Made by a program: the position numbers and the translations under genes. From Bosea sp. BIWAKO-01 (GTDB lineage: Bacteria; Pseudomonadota; Alphaproteobacteria; Rhizobiales; Beijerinckiaceae): a stretch of DNA of 64,000 nucleotides. Numbering within the stretch: position 1 is the first letter of the stretch; each line of letters starts with the position of its first letter. This document shows, piece by piece, positions 10,520 through 18,310 of this stretch. The DNA is taken from the NCBI RefSeq assembly GCF_001748145.1, contig NZ_BCQA01000001.1, forward strand, positions 1,426,001-1,490,000, written 5' to 3'. The notes under the pieces were generated by a model, which made no database searches, was not told the DNA's origin, and saw only the letters and a list, made by a program, of their open reading frames with translations.

Positions 10520-11560
10520 ATGACCAGCGTCAAGCAGAAACCCACGCCCCGTCCGTCCAGCGCCTTCCTGACAGTCGATCCCGAGCGCGACGGCAAGCAA
10601 GTCGGCTTCGTCATGATACCGCATTCGCCGCATGACGACGCCTGGGGCGCGACGCGGATTCCGATCGCGATCATCAAGAACGGCTCCGGCCCGACGGCGA
10701 TCCTCGAAGGCGGCAACCATGGCGATGAATACGAGGGGCCGATCACGATCTGCGATCTGATCCGCGATCTCGATCCCGGCCGCGTGCAAGGCCGACTGAT
10801 CCTGATGCCGGCGAATAACTCGCACGCCGTCATCGCCGGCCAGCGAACGTCGCCGGTCGATGGCCTGAATTTCAACCGTACCTTCCCGGGCGACCCGCGT
10901 GGCACCATTACCCAGCAGATCGCTGCCTTTGTCAGCGACCATATCCTGCCGCTCGGCGATGCCTTCCTCGACCTGCATTCGGGCGGCTCCTCGCTCGACA
11001 TCATCCCGAGCGCGATCGTCGAGCCGACCGACGATCCGGAGCTTCACAAGCGCAATGTCGCCGCAGTCCAGGCATTCGACGCGCCGATGACGGTGGTGAT
11101 CAGCAATCTCGGCGAGCCGCGCACCGCAACAGCAACCGCCTGCCGCAGCGGGCTCGTCACTGTCGGGACCGAGATGGCGGGTGGCGGCACGGTTTCGCTG
11201 GAGGCGCTGAAAGTCTGCCGGCGCGGCGTTGCCAACGTGCTCGACCACCTCGGCATCGTCGCGCGCGACACGCCCGAGCCGAAGCGCGGCGAGGGCCAGA
11301 TCCTCGAATTGCCCGGCACCTCGGCCTATGTCTATGCCACCGCCGACGGCGTCTTCGAGCCGTTTCATGCCAATGGCGCCAAGGTCAGCGCGGGCCAGCC
11401 TGCCGGCCGCATCCATTGCACCTGGGACCCGACCCGGCCGCCCGAGACGCTGCACTACGCTGCCGACGGCATCCTCTACGGCCGCCGCCAGCCCGGCCGC
11501 GTCCGGCCCGGCAATTGCTGCCTGATCGTGGCTGCGCCCTATCGCGGAGTGCTGTCGTAG
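10520..11560 (+). CDS. Succinylglutamate desuccinylase/aspartoacylase-family deacylase, DoeB-like
   Basis: A cytoplasmic zinc-dependent amidohydrolase of 346 residues. The zinc site motif is GGNHGDEYEGP (near residue 69), and a third ligand His is in FLDLHSGGSSLD. NFNRTFPGD and TEMAGGGTVS follow the order of DoeB, which removes the acetyl group from N-acetyl-diaminobutyrate in ectoine breakdown. The start is ATG 10520; the longer frame begins inside the previous gene. Sitting behind an amino-acid importer under an IclR regulator, it most likely deacylates an imported or intracellular N-acyl amino acid. No other doe gene is present, so the DoeB role itself is not supported and I leave the symbol blank. 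Confidence 0.82.
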   Translation: MTSVKQKPTPRPSSAFLTVDPERDGKQVGFVMIPHSPHDDAWGATRIPIAIIKNGSGPTAILEGGNHGDEYEGPITICDLIRDLDPGRVQGRLILMPANNSHAVIAGQRTSPVDGLNFNRTFPGDPRGTITQQIAAFVSDHILPLGDAFLDLHSGGSSLDIIPSAIVEPTDDPELHKRNVAAVQAFDAPMTVVISNLGEPRTATATACRSGLVTVGTEMAGGGTVSLEALKVCRRGVANVLDHLGIVARDTPEPKRGEGQILELPGTSAYVYATADGVFEPFHANGAKVSAGQPAGRIHCTWDPTRPPETLHYAADGILYGRRQPGRVRPGNCCLIVAAPYRGVLS

Positions 11561-11595
11561 CGGCGAGGCCGCAGGCACTGTCTGGGAAAGCCGAG

Positions 11596-12060
11596 TCAGG
11601 TCTCGCGCCAAAACTCGCAATAGCGAGTGCCGGACTGCCAGTGGACGATGGCCGTGCGGACATAGGCGATCGTGTTCTCCGGCAAGTCATCGATGGGGAA
11701 CCAGGCCAGTTCGGCGCATTTCTCGGGCTCGGCGTTGAGAAGCTCGCCCTGCCAGCTGCGCGCCTCGAAGAAGAAATCCAGCCGCTCCTCGTCCTGCGAT
11801 CGGTGGAGCACAGTTGCGAAGGTCAGGCTGGCGGGATCGATCTCGACGCCCGCCTCCTCCCTGGCTTCGCGCGCGGCCGCTGCCCGCAGCGGCTCGCTGC
11901 CGTCGTGATGTCCGGACACGAGACCGTAATTGCCGTCCTCATAACCCGTGTTCGCTCGCCGCAGCAGCAGGAGTTCGCTCCCCCGCCGAAAGATCACATA
12001 GACCGCAACGACCAGCTTGAACCGCTCCGGCTTGCTGGCGGTCTCCGCCCTGAGCGACAT
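11596..12060 (-). CDS. Nudix hydrolase
   Basis: A 154-residue pyrophosphohydrolase acting on nucleoside-diphosphate-linked substrates. The Nudix box is complete at residues 50-72: G50, E56, R64-E65 and E68-E69, with G71 (GHHDGSEP...REAREEAG). The N-terminus (VVAVYVIFRRGSELLLLRR) and a short C-terminus are typical of the housekeeping or damaged-nucleotide type; substrate cannot be assigned. Its ATG follows directly after the TAG of the SnoaL-like gene, so the two are translated together. Confidence 0.92.
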   Translation of the reverse strand: MSLRAETASKPERFKLVVAVYVIFRRGSELLLLRRANTGYEDGNYGLVSGHHDGSEPLRAAAAREAREEAGVEIDPASLTFATVLHRSQDEERLDFFFEARSWQGELLNAEPEKCAELAWFPIDDLPENTIAYVRTAIVHWQSGTRYCEFWRET

Positions 12061-12444
12061 CTAACGCACGGGCTCGACGACCTGCCAGGCCGAGCCGGTA
12101 TCATAGAAGAAGCGCTCTTCGGCAATGTGGTCACCGCGCCAGCGCTGGATCGCGAGTTCTTCCAGCCGCCGCGTCACGCCCGCCTTATCGATGGCATCGA
12201 AGACCCAGTGGATGACGACCCGGTCGCCATCGACCAGCACGGCACGGGCGGGGTGGGTGTGCATCCGGTTGAGCCGGGCGAGCGCGCGGGCCTCATGCGC
12301 CATCAATGCGTCGCGTCCGCGGCGCGGCTCGGCGCCGTTCTCCTGCATCGAGGCATCCTCGCAGTAGAAATCGCGGATGGCGCCGACATGATCGCCGCTC
12401 ACGACGGCTGCGACAAAGGCCTCGACACGCTGGCGATCAGGCAT
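12061..12444 (-). CDS. SnoaL/NTF2-like fold protein
   Basis: A 127-residue protein with the NTF2-like cone fold: MPDRQRVEAFVAAVVSGDHVGAIRDFYCEDASM at the start, and HTHPARAVLVDGDRVVIHWVF and a WRGDHIAEERFFYDTG ending later. I chose ATG 12444 because GGAGGAG lies eight bases upstream; ATG 12477 lacks one. Family members include polyketide cyclases, isomerases and many uncharacterised proteins, so no reaction is assigned. It lies between the argE-like and Nudix genes on one strand. Confidence 0.8.
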   Translation of the reverse strand: MPDRQRVEAFVAAVVSGDHVGAIRDFYCEDASMQENGAEPRRGRDALMAHEARALARLNRMHTHPARAVLVDGDRVVIHWVFDAIDKAGVTRRLEELAIQRWRGDHIAEERFFYDTGSAWQVVEPVR

Positions 12445-12526
12445 GATCAGTCTCCTCCGGATGACCCATGCCGGCATTCATGCACGGGCTCAGCCGATCA
12501 GCCCAGAGCTGCGCTGACAGCCTGCG

Positions 12527-13675
12527 TCAGGAGGATAACCGGTCGGCCAACCGCGTGATCATGGCCATCGCGCCGGCCAGTTCCGCATCGGTGATGTACT
12601 CCTCGGGCCTGTGCGCCCGGTTCACGTCACCCGGCCCGCAGACGATCGCAGGGATGCCTGCGGCCTGAAAGAGCCCGGCCTCGGTACCGAAGCTGACGGC
12701 CTGCTGGCGCGGTCTCCCGCAAACGTCTTCCGTCAACCCGACCAACGGATCATCATCGGGCAGATCGAGCGGCGGATAGTCGCTCATCGTCTCGAAGCCG
12801 AAGACGACATTGTGCCCATCCGCGACAGCGGCAGCATGGATGCGCTCCGCCTCGCGCGGCAGGAAGGCAAGCAGTCCGGCCGGCTCCTGCCCCGCGATGG
12901 CGCGAGCCTCCACCTCGAAGACGCATTGCGCCGGAACGATGTTGATGCCGGTTCCGCCCTGCACAGTGCCGACCTGGATCGTGGAATAGGGCGGGGCAAA
13001 GCTCTCGGCAAAGGGACCCTCCACCGCATGCCGGCGCGCCTCGGCATGCACGGCAGCCATCAACTCCGCAGCGTAGTGAATGGCATTGTCGCCGAGATCG
13101 GTCCGCGACGAGTGCCCGGCCTTGCCGTCGACCGTGACGCGTTGAGCGATCTTGCCCTTGTGACGCAAGACGGGATGGAGATCGGTCGGCTCGCCTACGA
13201 TGCAGCCGGCCGGCCGGGGACAAAGTTCCGGCAGCCGCGCAATCAGGTGACGAACGCCGACGCAGCCGACCTCCTCGTCATAGGAGAGCGCAATATGGAT
13301 CGGCCGCGCCAGCCGGCGCGAGGCGAGGTCCGGCACGCTCGCCAGCACGCTGGCAACAAAACCCTTCATGTCGACGGCGCCGCGTCCGATCAGGCGGTCG
13401 CCATCGCGGCGCAAGGCGAAGGGCTGTCCGACCCAGCCCTCGGGGGCTGCAGGCACGACATCGAGATGGGCCGAGAGAATGATCCCGCCCGGCTCGCGCG
13501 GCCCGATGGTGGCGAAGAGATTGGAGCGATCCCCTTCCGGCCCCGGGACGATGACGCTCTCGACGCCATGGCTCGCGAGATATCCGCGGACATGCTCGAC
13601 GATTACCGCATTCGGCGTCCGGCAAACAGAGGGAAAGGCCACAAGATCGGCCAGAACCGTTTCGACAGTCGTCAT
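12527..13675 (-). CDS. argE: Acetylornithine deacetylase-type M20 peptidase
   Basis: A cytoplasmic di-zinc amidohydrolase of 382 residues that would remove the acetyl group from N-acetyl-L-ornithine or a related N-acyl amino acid. The ligands are visible: H70/D72 in SAHLDVVP, D102 in GRGAVDMKG, and E134-E135 in SYDEEVGC. The GEPTD and GKAGHSS segments of the dimerisation domain are also present. The context is not an arginine operon. It is grouped with a Nudix and a SnoaL-like gene and lies next to peptide-uptake genes, so a catabolic deacylase role is as likely as arginine synthesis. Confidence is high for family and moderate for substrate. Confidence 0.85.
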   Translation of the reverse strand: MTTVETVLADLVAFPSVCRTPNAVIVEHVRGYLASHGVESVIVPGPEGDRSNLFATIGPREPGGIILSAHLDVVPAAPEGWVGQPFALRRDGDRLIGRGAVDMKGFVASVLASVPDLASRRLARPIHIALSYDEEVGCVGVRHLIARLPELCPRPAGCIVGEPTDLHPVLRHKGKIAQRVTVDGKAGHSSRTDLGDNAIHYAAELMAAVHAEARRHAVEGPFAESFAPPYSTIQVGTVQGGTGINIVPAQCVFEVEARAIAGQEPAGLLAFLPREAERIHAAAVADGHNVVFGFETMSDYPPLDLPDDDPLVGLTEDVCGRPRQQAVSFGTEAGLFQAAGIPAIVCGPGDVNRAHRPEEYITDAELAGAMAMITRLADRLSS

Positions 13676-13833
13676 GACAAGCCACGTGATTGAAGCGGCC
13701 GTCGATTAGACCGCACAGGAGGGAAGGCGCAATTCTAGCAGAGGGGCAGCTCGCAATCCGTGCCCGTCTGGCGCCCGGAGGCGCCCCATCCTGCCGGGAT
13801 TGGCCCTGTCGCCGGCAGAATGTTCCGATCTTA

Positions 13834-13867
13834 CGGTCCGGGGCGAGAGAAGCCTCGCTCCGGACCG
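13834..13867 (-). terminator. Strong hairpin after the peptide-binding protein gene
   Basis: A 14-bp stem with one G-T pair (13834-13847 with 13854-13867, outer arms CGGTCCG/CGGACCG) lies 32 bp downstream of the minus-strand stop at 13899. No T-tract follows, so it may be a Rho-assisted terminator or 3' stabiliser. The remaining gap to argE (13676-13833) shows nothing else I can name. Confidence 0.5.
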
Positions 13868-13898
13868 CGTATCCACCGAGGCCGTCAGTGCTGGCTGC

Positions 13899-15482
13899 CT
13901 ACTTCTTCTCGATGTTCCAGAACAGCATCACCGGCGCGGCGAGCACGCCCGAAATGTTGCTGCGGCGGGCATAGGGCTGATCGAACTGACCGAGCACGCG
14001 ATAGGGTTGGACTTCCGCGAGCCGCCGATGCAACGCTTCGATCGCGAGCTTGCCGCTCGCCTCGTCCGGAGCGTCGACAACAGCGCCACGCAGCCGTTCG
14101 GCCTCGGCATCGCAGGGCCAGCCCGCCCACGCCTTCTCGCAGCCCATATTGGTGCCGATATTGGTCATCGGCGACTGCATCGTCGCGCCCGACGCGTAGG
14201 TGACGAACAGGTTCCAGCCGCCCTGGTCCACGGTGCCGCGATTCTGCTGGCGGGTGGTGACGGTGCCCCAATCGGCAAACTGGACATCGACATTGAAGCC
14301 GACTTCCTTGAGCGACTGCGCCGCGACCTCGGCCATGCGACCGATCGGGGCGATGTCGTTCGACGTGCTCAGCACCAGCTTCTCGCCCTTGTAGCCGCTC
14401 TCGGCGAGCAGCTTCTTCGCAGTTGCAAGATCGGGCTTGGCATAGGCTTCGGAGCCGACCTCGGTTCCGTTCGGCGCGCCACAGACGAAATAGGCATTGC
14501 AGCGCTTCCACCACTCCTCGTCCCCAAAGCCGGCGGCGAGGAAATCGGCCTGGTCCGTAGCGTAGGCCAGGGCGAGCCTGGCCTTAGGATTGTTGAACGG
14601 CGGATAGAGGTGGTTCGGCCGCAGCATCACCTGGTTGGCAAGGTTCGAGTAGCGTTCGACCTTGACGTCTCGGGACTTGGCGATGGTCGAGATCAGGTCC
14701 TGGCTCGGCTGCTCCCAGATATCGATCTCGCCGGTCTGGATCGCAGCGGCAGCCGTCGCCGCGTCCGGCATGATGGTCCATTCGACGCGGTCGAGCTTAA
14801 CGACGCGGCCTCCTGCCAGGCCGTCGGCCGGTTCCGAACGGGGCACATAATCGGGGTTGCGATCATAGACGACGCGCGCGCCGCTGCGCCATTCCGCCCG
14901 GTTGAAGCGGAAAGGGCCGCTGCCGATCGCTTCGGTGACCGGCTTCATCGGATCACTCTTGGCGTCGCTCTCGCGCATGATCACCGGGATCTGGCCCACG
15001 GCCGAGCCCAGCGCGAAGGGCACCAGCGCCATCGGCCGCTTCAGCTTCAGCGTGAAGGTTCGGTCGTCGACCGCCTCCAATCCTTCCGTATACTCGCCGA
15101 GCTTGCCGCCGATCGTATCGCGCGCCATCCAGCGCTTCAGCGAGGCGATGACGTCGCGGGTTGTGACCGGCTGGCCGTCATGGAACTTGAGACCGGGCCG
15201 CAGCGTGAAACTCCAGGACAGCTTGTCGGGAGCAGTCGAGAAGCTCTCGACCATCTGCGGGTGCGGCTGCAGCTTTGAATCCCAGGCAAACAGCGTCTCG
15301 TAGATCATCAGCCCATGCATGCGGGTGATGACGATCGAAGCTGCAACAGGATCGAGCGTCTTGAGATCCGCATGCGGCACCACACGCAAGGTGCGGCTGG
15401 GAGCCGGCTGGGCCTGTGCCTCGAGGCCGAGCGTCAGCGACGCGGCGCAAAGCAACAATCCGGCAAGGCGGGAACGGATCAT
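13899..15482 (-). CDS. Peptide/opine-type ABC transporter solute-binding protein (SBP_bac_5)
   Basis: A secreted binding protein of 527 residues, the size of DppA/OppA proteins. The start ATG 15482 has GGAGG six bases upstream and gives a signal peptide (MIRSRLAGLLLCAASLTLG...AQAQ). The mature region contains the family marker LKTLDPVAASIVITRMHGLMIYETLF and the WSFTLRPGLKFHDGQPVTTRDV block. It overlaps the end of the D-aminopeptidase gene by four bases. No cognate permease or ATPase is adjacent, so it must share one encoded elsewhere or act alone. Ligand is likely a short peptide, possibly containing D-residues given its partner gene. Confidence 0.9.
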   Translation of the reverse strand: MIRSRLAGLLLCAASLTLGLEAQAQPAPSRTLRVVPHADLKTLDPVAASIVITRMHGLMIYETLFAWDSKLQPHPQMVESFSTAPDKLSWSFTLRPGLKFHDGQPVTTRDVIASLKRWMARDTIGGKLGEYTEGLEAVDDRTFTLKLKRPMALVPFALGSAVGQIPVIMRESDAKSDPMKPVTEAIGSGPFRFNRAEWRSGARVVYDRNPDYVPRSEPADGLAGGRVVKLDRVEWTIMPDAATAAAAIQTGEIDIWEQPSQDLISTIAKSRDVKVERYSNLANQVMLRPNHLYPPFNNPKARLALAYATDQADFLAAGFGDEEWWKRCNAYFVCGAPNGTEVGSEAYAKPDLATAKKLLAESGYKGEKLVLSTSNDIAPIGRMAEVAAQSLKEVGFNVDVQFADWGTVTTRQQNRGTVDQGGWNLFVTYASGATMQSPMTNIGTNMGCEKAWAGWPCDAEAERLRGAVVDAPDEASGKLAIEALHRRLAEVQPYRVLGQFDQPYARRSNISGVLAAPVMLFWNIEKK

Positions 15483-17011
15483 CGGGTACCTCCAACGTCG
15501 TCGACACGATCGAATTGCAGGACGCGCGCCCGATGGCTGTCGAGGCGCAGGGAGCCGTCCGGCTGCAACCACAAGCAAGGCCGGTGCCGCCAGGGACCAT
15601 GAACAAGATCGGCGAGCGCGCGGCCTCCCGGCAAGGGGGTCAGCCGCGTGGTCATGCCGACCGGCTCGGCCCAGGGCCATTGCGCCGTGCCGTCCGCTTC
15701 AACCGTGATCTCGGCGCCGAAGCTACGCTCGCGCCAGCGGCCGACGAGGCGCGGGTCGAGCGGCGTGCTGGCCGGAACACGCAGAAGACGACGCTCGACG
15801 CCGCCGATCCGCGCCTGGATCTCGTCTTCGCCGAGCGTGCCGAGCTCGATGTCGAGATAGGAAGGCAGGCTTCTCAACCTGCCGTTCTCGCCGACGACAA
15901 GACGCTCATAGCCGCCCATGACGCTGATCGAGTCTCCACCGAGCTCGGCCCAGAAGGAACCTTCCTCGCCGACATACAGGCCGGTCGGCCCAGCCTTCGG
16001 TACCTCGGGCAGCGCTTCGCCGAGAAGCGCCGCAAGCACGCGCAGGGCCGGCCAGAGCACCTCCTCCTCGCGATTGCTCAACACGACGACGCCAACGCCA
16101 TGCTCGGGCGCCATCAGGAAATGGTTGCGGTAGCCCGTCAGAGACCCGCCATGGCCGATCACGGTGGTGCCGAGAAGCGAAGTGCTGACCAGGCCGAGGC
16201 GGTAGCCGCTCTCGCGACCATCCGCGAACTGGCGCGGTGCGGTGAGCTTATCGAAGATGCCGGCGAGCGGCCCGCGCCCGGCCATCAGGTCAGAGGCCCA
16301 GATCGCCAGGGCAGATGCGCTGCCGACAAGCCCGCCTGAGGCAGAGAACTGGAAGCCGTAGCGTCCACGCCGCCAGTTCACGCCATCATGCCAATAACCG
16401 GTTGCGAGATCGGGCACGATCTCGCTCTCGTCCTCCGGGAAGACGAAGGGCAGCGCCAGAGGCCCGAACATGCGCAGCCGCAGGGCTTCGCGATAGGTGA
16501 TGCTGCGTTGGGCCGGCAGCACCGACTGCGCCAGCCGCCAGCCGGTATTGGAATAGGCCATCTCCTCGCCCGGCACGGCATTGATGCCGGGCAGGCGCTG
16601 GGCAAAACCATGAATTTCGGAAGCACTGAGGCTCGTCGTGTAGGGCACGCCGAGCTGCCACAGGGTCTCCATCATGTCCGGCAGCGCGCCGGTCATATCC
16701 AGTGCGCGGCCAAGAGGCACGGCGGCGACCGCCGCAGGCAAACCATCCAGCAGGCTGCCGAGCGGTGCGTCGAGCGATATGCCCTCCAGCAGCAGCGTCG
16801 CCGCCATGAAGTGCTTGCTGATCGAGGCCAGGCGATTGGGCGTATCCGCCGTGAAGGGCGTTTGCTGTTCCAGGTTGGCGAAACCGCCGGCGCTGACTTC
16901 AAGCCGTCTCTCCGCATCGAAGATGACGACCGCACCACCGGGGCCAGCCTGATCGGCCCAGCTCTTCGTGATCGCGGCGGCTTCCGCCTTGGCCCGTGTC
17001 CAGTCCAGCAT
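15479..17011 (-). CDS. dap: D-aminopeptidase-like S12 serine hydrolase
   Basis: A penicillin-recognising hydrolase of 510 residues that would cleave N-terminal D-amino acids from short peptides. The catalytic set is S63-x-x-K66 (SISK), Y153-S-N155 and H287-G-G, numbers that nearly coincide with the characterised Ochrobactrum D-aminopeptidase (about 520 residues). Like that enzyme it has a beta-lactamase-like domain (about 1-330) followed by two beta-barrel regions. No signal peptide is seen, so it should act in the cytoplasm. The ATG has GGGAG upstream. Its stop overlaps the start of the peptide-binding protein gene, pointing to uptake and breakdown of D-residue peptides. Confidence 0.85.
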   Translation of the reverse strand: MLDWTRAKAEAAAITKSWADQAGPGGAVVIFDAERRLEVSAGGFANLEQQTPFTADTPNRLASISKHFMAATLLLEGISLDAPLGSLLDGLPAAVAAVPLGRALDMTGALPDMMETLWQLGVPYTTSLSASEIHGFAQRLPGINAVPGEEMAYSNTGWRLAQSVLPAQRSITYREALRLRMFGPLALPFVFPEDESEIVPDLATGYWHDGVNWRRGRYGFQFSASGGLVGSASALAIWASDLMAGRGPLAGIFDKLTAPRQFADGRESGYRLGLVSTSLLGTTVIGHGGSLTGYRNHFLMAPEHGVGVVVLSNREEEVLWPALRVLAALLGEALPEVPKAGPTGLYVGEEGSFWAELGGDSISVMGGYERLVVGENGRLRSLPSYLDIELGTLGEDEIQARIGGVERRLLRVPASTPLDPRLVGRWRERSFGAEITVEADGTAQWPWAEPVGMTTRLTPLPGGRALADLVHGPWRHRPCLWLQPDGSLRLDSHRARVLQFDRVDDVGGTR

Positions 17012-17150
17012 GATTTCTCCCTCGCTTCCCCTCTAGTGTTAGAGAGGCATCCGCAGACGACATAGGCCCCGCCACTGCATGGCAGGCACGCGGAAACCGT
17101 CGGTTGGCCGGAGCGCAGAACCGGACGCCAGCTTTGGCGACATCGGCGAA

Positions 17151-18299
17151 CTAGGCAGCCTGCGCCTGCCAGCCCTGCAATTCGCGCCAGTTCGGTTCGA
17201 GCTTGGCGAAACGGGCGAGCTTGAACGAAGAGATGTCGGCGAAGGCGCAAGCTCCATCAACGACGAGATCCCGGATGGCGCGCCCGCTCGCGGGAGAGAG
17301 GCCGAACCCGACGCTCGAGAGCGTCGCCACCACGACGTTGTCGCGGGACGAAAGGCGGTCAATCACTGGCCTGCCATCCGGCGTGTTCTCGATCACGCCG
17401 GCCCAAGACCGAATGATACGGGCATGCGCCGCCCTGGGTAGGAGCTCTGCCAACCGGCGACCAATATGGCCCATCAGCGGTGTCGAGGGTTTGGCAGGAG
17501 CGACACGATCCGGCACATCGAGCCATTCATGCGGGCCGCCACCATAGGCAAGATTGCCGCGCAGGGTCTGGCGGCCATAGAGCCCGTTTCCATCGACACC
17601 GCCATAGGGCATCAACGGCAGCGGCTCGGTGATGATCATCTCGGCCCGGGCGGAGGCCATCGGCACCTCCTGATCGAGCATCGCGGACAGCCGGCCGGTC
17701 TGCGGACCAGCCGCGATCACGAGCCGATCGCAGGCGATCAGGCCGCGTTCCGTCTCCACTGCAACGACCTTGCCGCCTTGGCTGCGAAAGCCGGTGACCG
17801 CGCAATGCTGCAGGATGCGGCCGCCATGATCCTGTAGCGCCCAGGCATAGCCCTGCAACGTGCGATGCGGATTGGCATGCCCGCCAAAATGATAGAAATA
17901 GCCGCCGATCATCGTATCGCCCGCGAGCGGTACCAGTTGGCGGATCTGCTTGGGATCCAGGATCTCGGATTTGAAGCCTTGCCGCTCGGCATTGCGCAGG
18001 GCACGGCCATAAAGCGCCATCTGGTGTTCGCTGGATGCAAGACGGATGCGACTGGGCGCGAATTCGGTCGGATAGCCCAGCAGCACGTCCATTTGCGGCC
18101 AGAGTCGCTGCTCCTCGAGAAAGAGCGGCGAATGATGATGCGAGCAGCCACCGCCATTGCGGCCGGAAGCCTCCCAACCAATCATGCCCTTCTCGATGAC
18201 GAGAACATCGACACCCTCGCGCGCCAGCCACCAGCCGGCGCTCAAGCCCGTGACACCGCCACCGATGATGACGACCGAAGCTCCCTTGATCTCACTCAT
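17151..18299 (-). CDS. FAD-dependent oxidoreductase, beta-subunit type (DAO family)
   Basis: A flavin amino-acid oxidase or dehydrogenase subunit of 382 residues. The Rossmann FAD site is VVIIGGGVTGLSAGWWLA at the N-terminus, and GRNGGGCSHH is a flavin-contact segment. The C-terminal WAGVIENTPDGRPVIDR and VATLSSVGFGLSPASG are DAO-family signatures. A GTG five codons upstream (18314) overlaps the stop of the partner gene, but ATG 18299 has GAGG nearby and fits the family better. With the partner (18311-19942) it resembles the B and A subunits of octopine/nopaline oxidase and D-hydroxyproline dehydrogenase. Substrate is inferred to be a secondary amine acid. Confidence 0.85.
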   Translation of the reverse strand: MSEIKGASVVIIGGGVTGLSAGWWLAREGVDVLVIEKGMIGWEASGRNGGGCSHHHSPLFLEEQRLWPQMDVLLGYPTEFAPSRIRLASSEHQMALYGRALRNAERQGFKSEILDPKQIRQLVPLAGDTMIGGYFYHFGGHANPHRTLQGYAWALQDHGGRILQHCAVTGFRSQGGKVVAVETERGLIACDRLVIAAGPQTGRLSAMLDQEVPMASARAEMIITEPLPLMPYGGVDGNGLYGRQTLRGNLAYGGGPHEWLDVPDRVAPAKPSTPLMGHIGRRLAELLPRAAHARIIRSWAGVIENTPDGRPVIDRLSSRDNVVVATLSSVGFGLSPASGRAIRDLVVDGACAFADISSFKLARFAKLEPNWRELQGWQAQAA

Positions 18300-18310
18300 C
18301 TCAACCTCGT

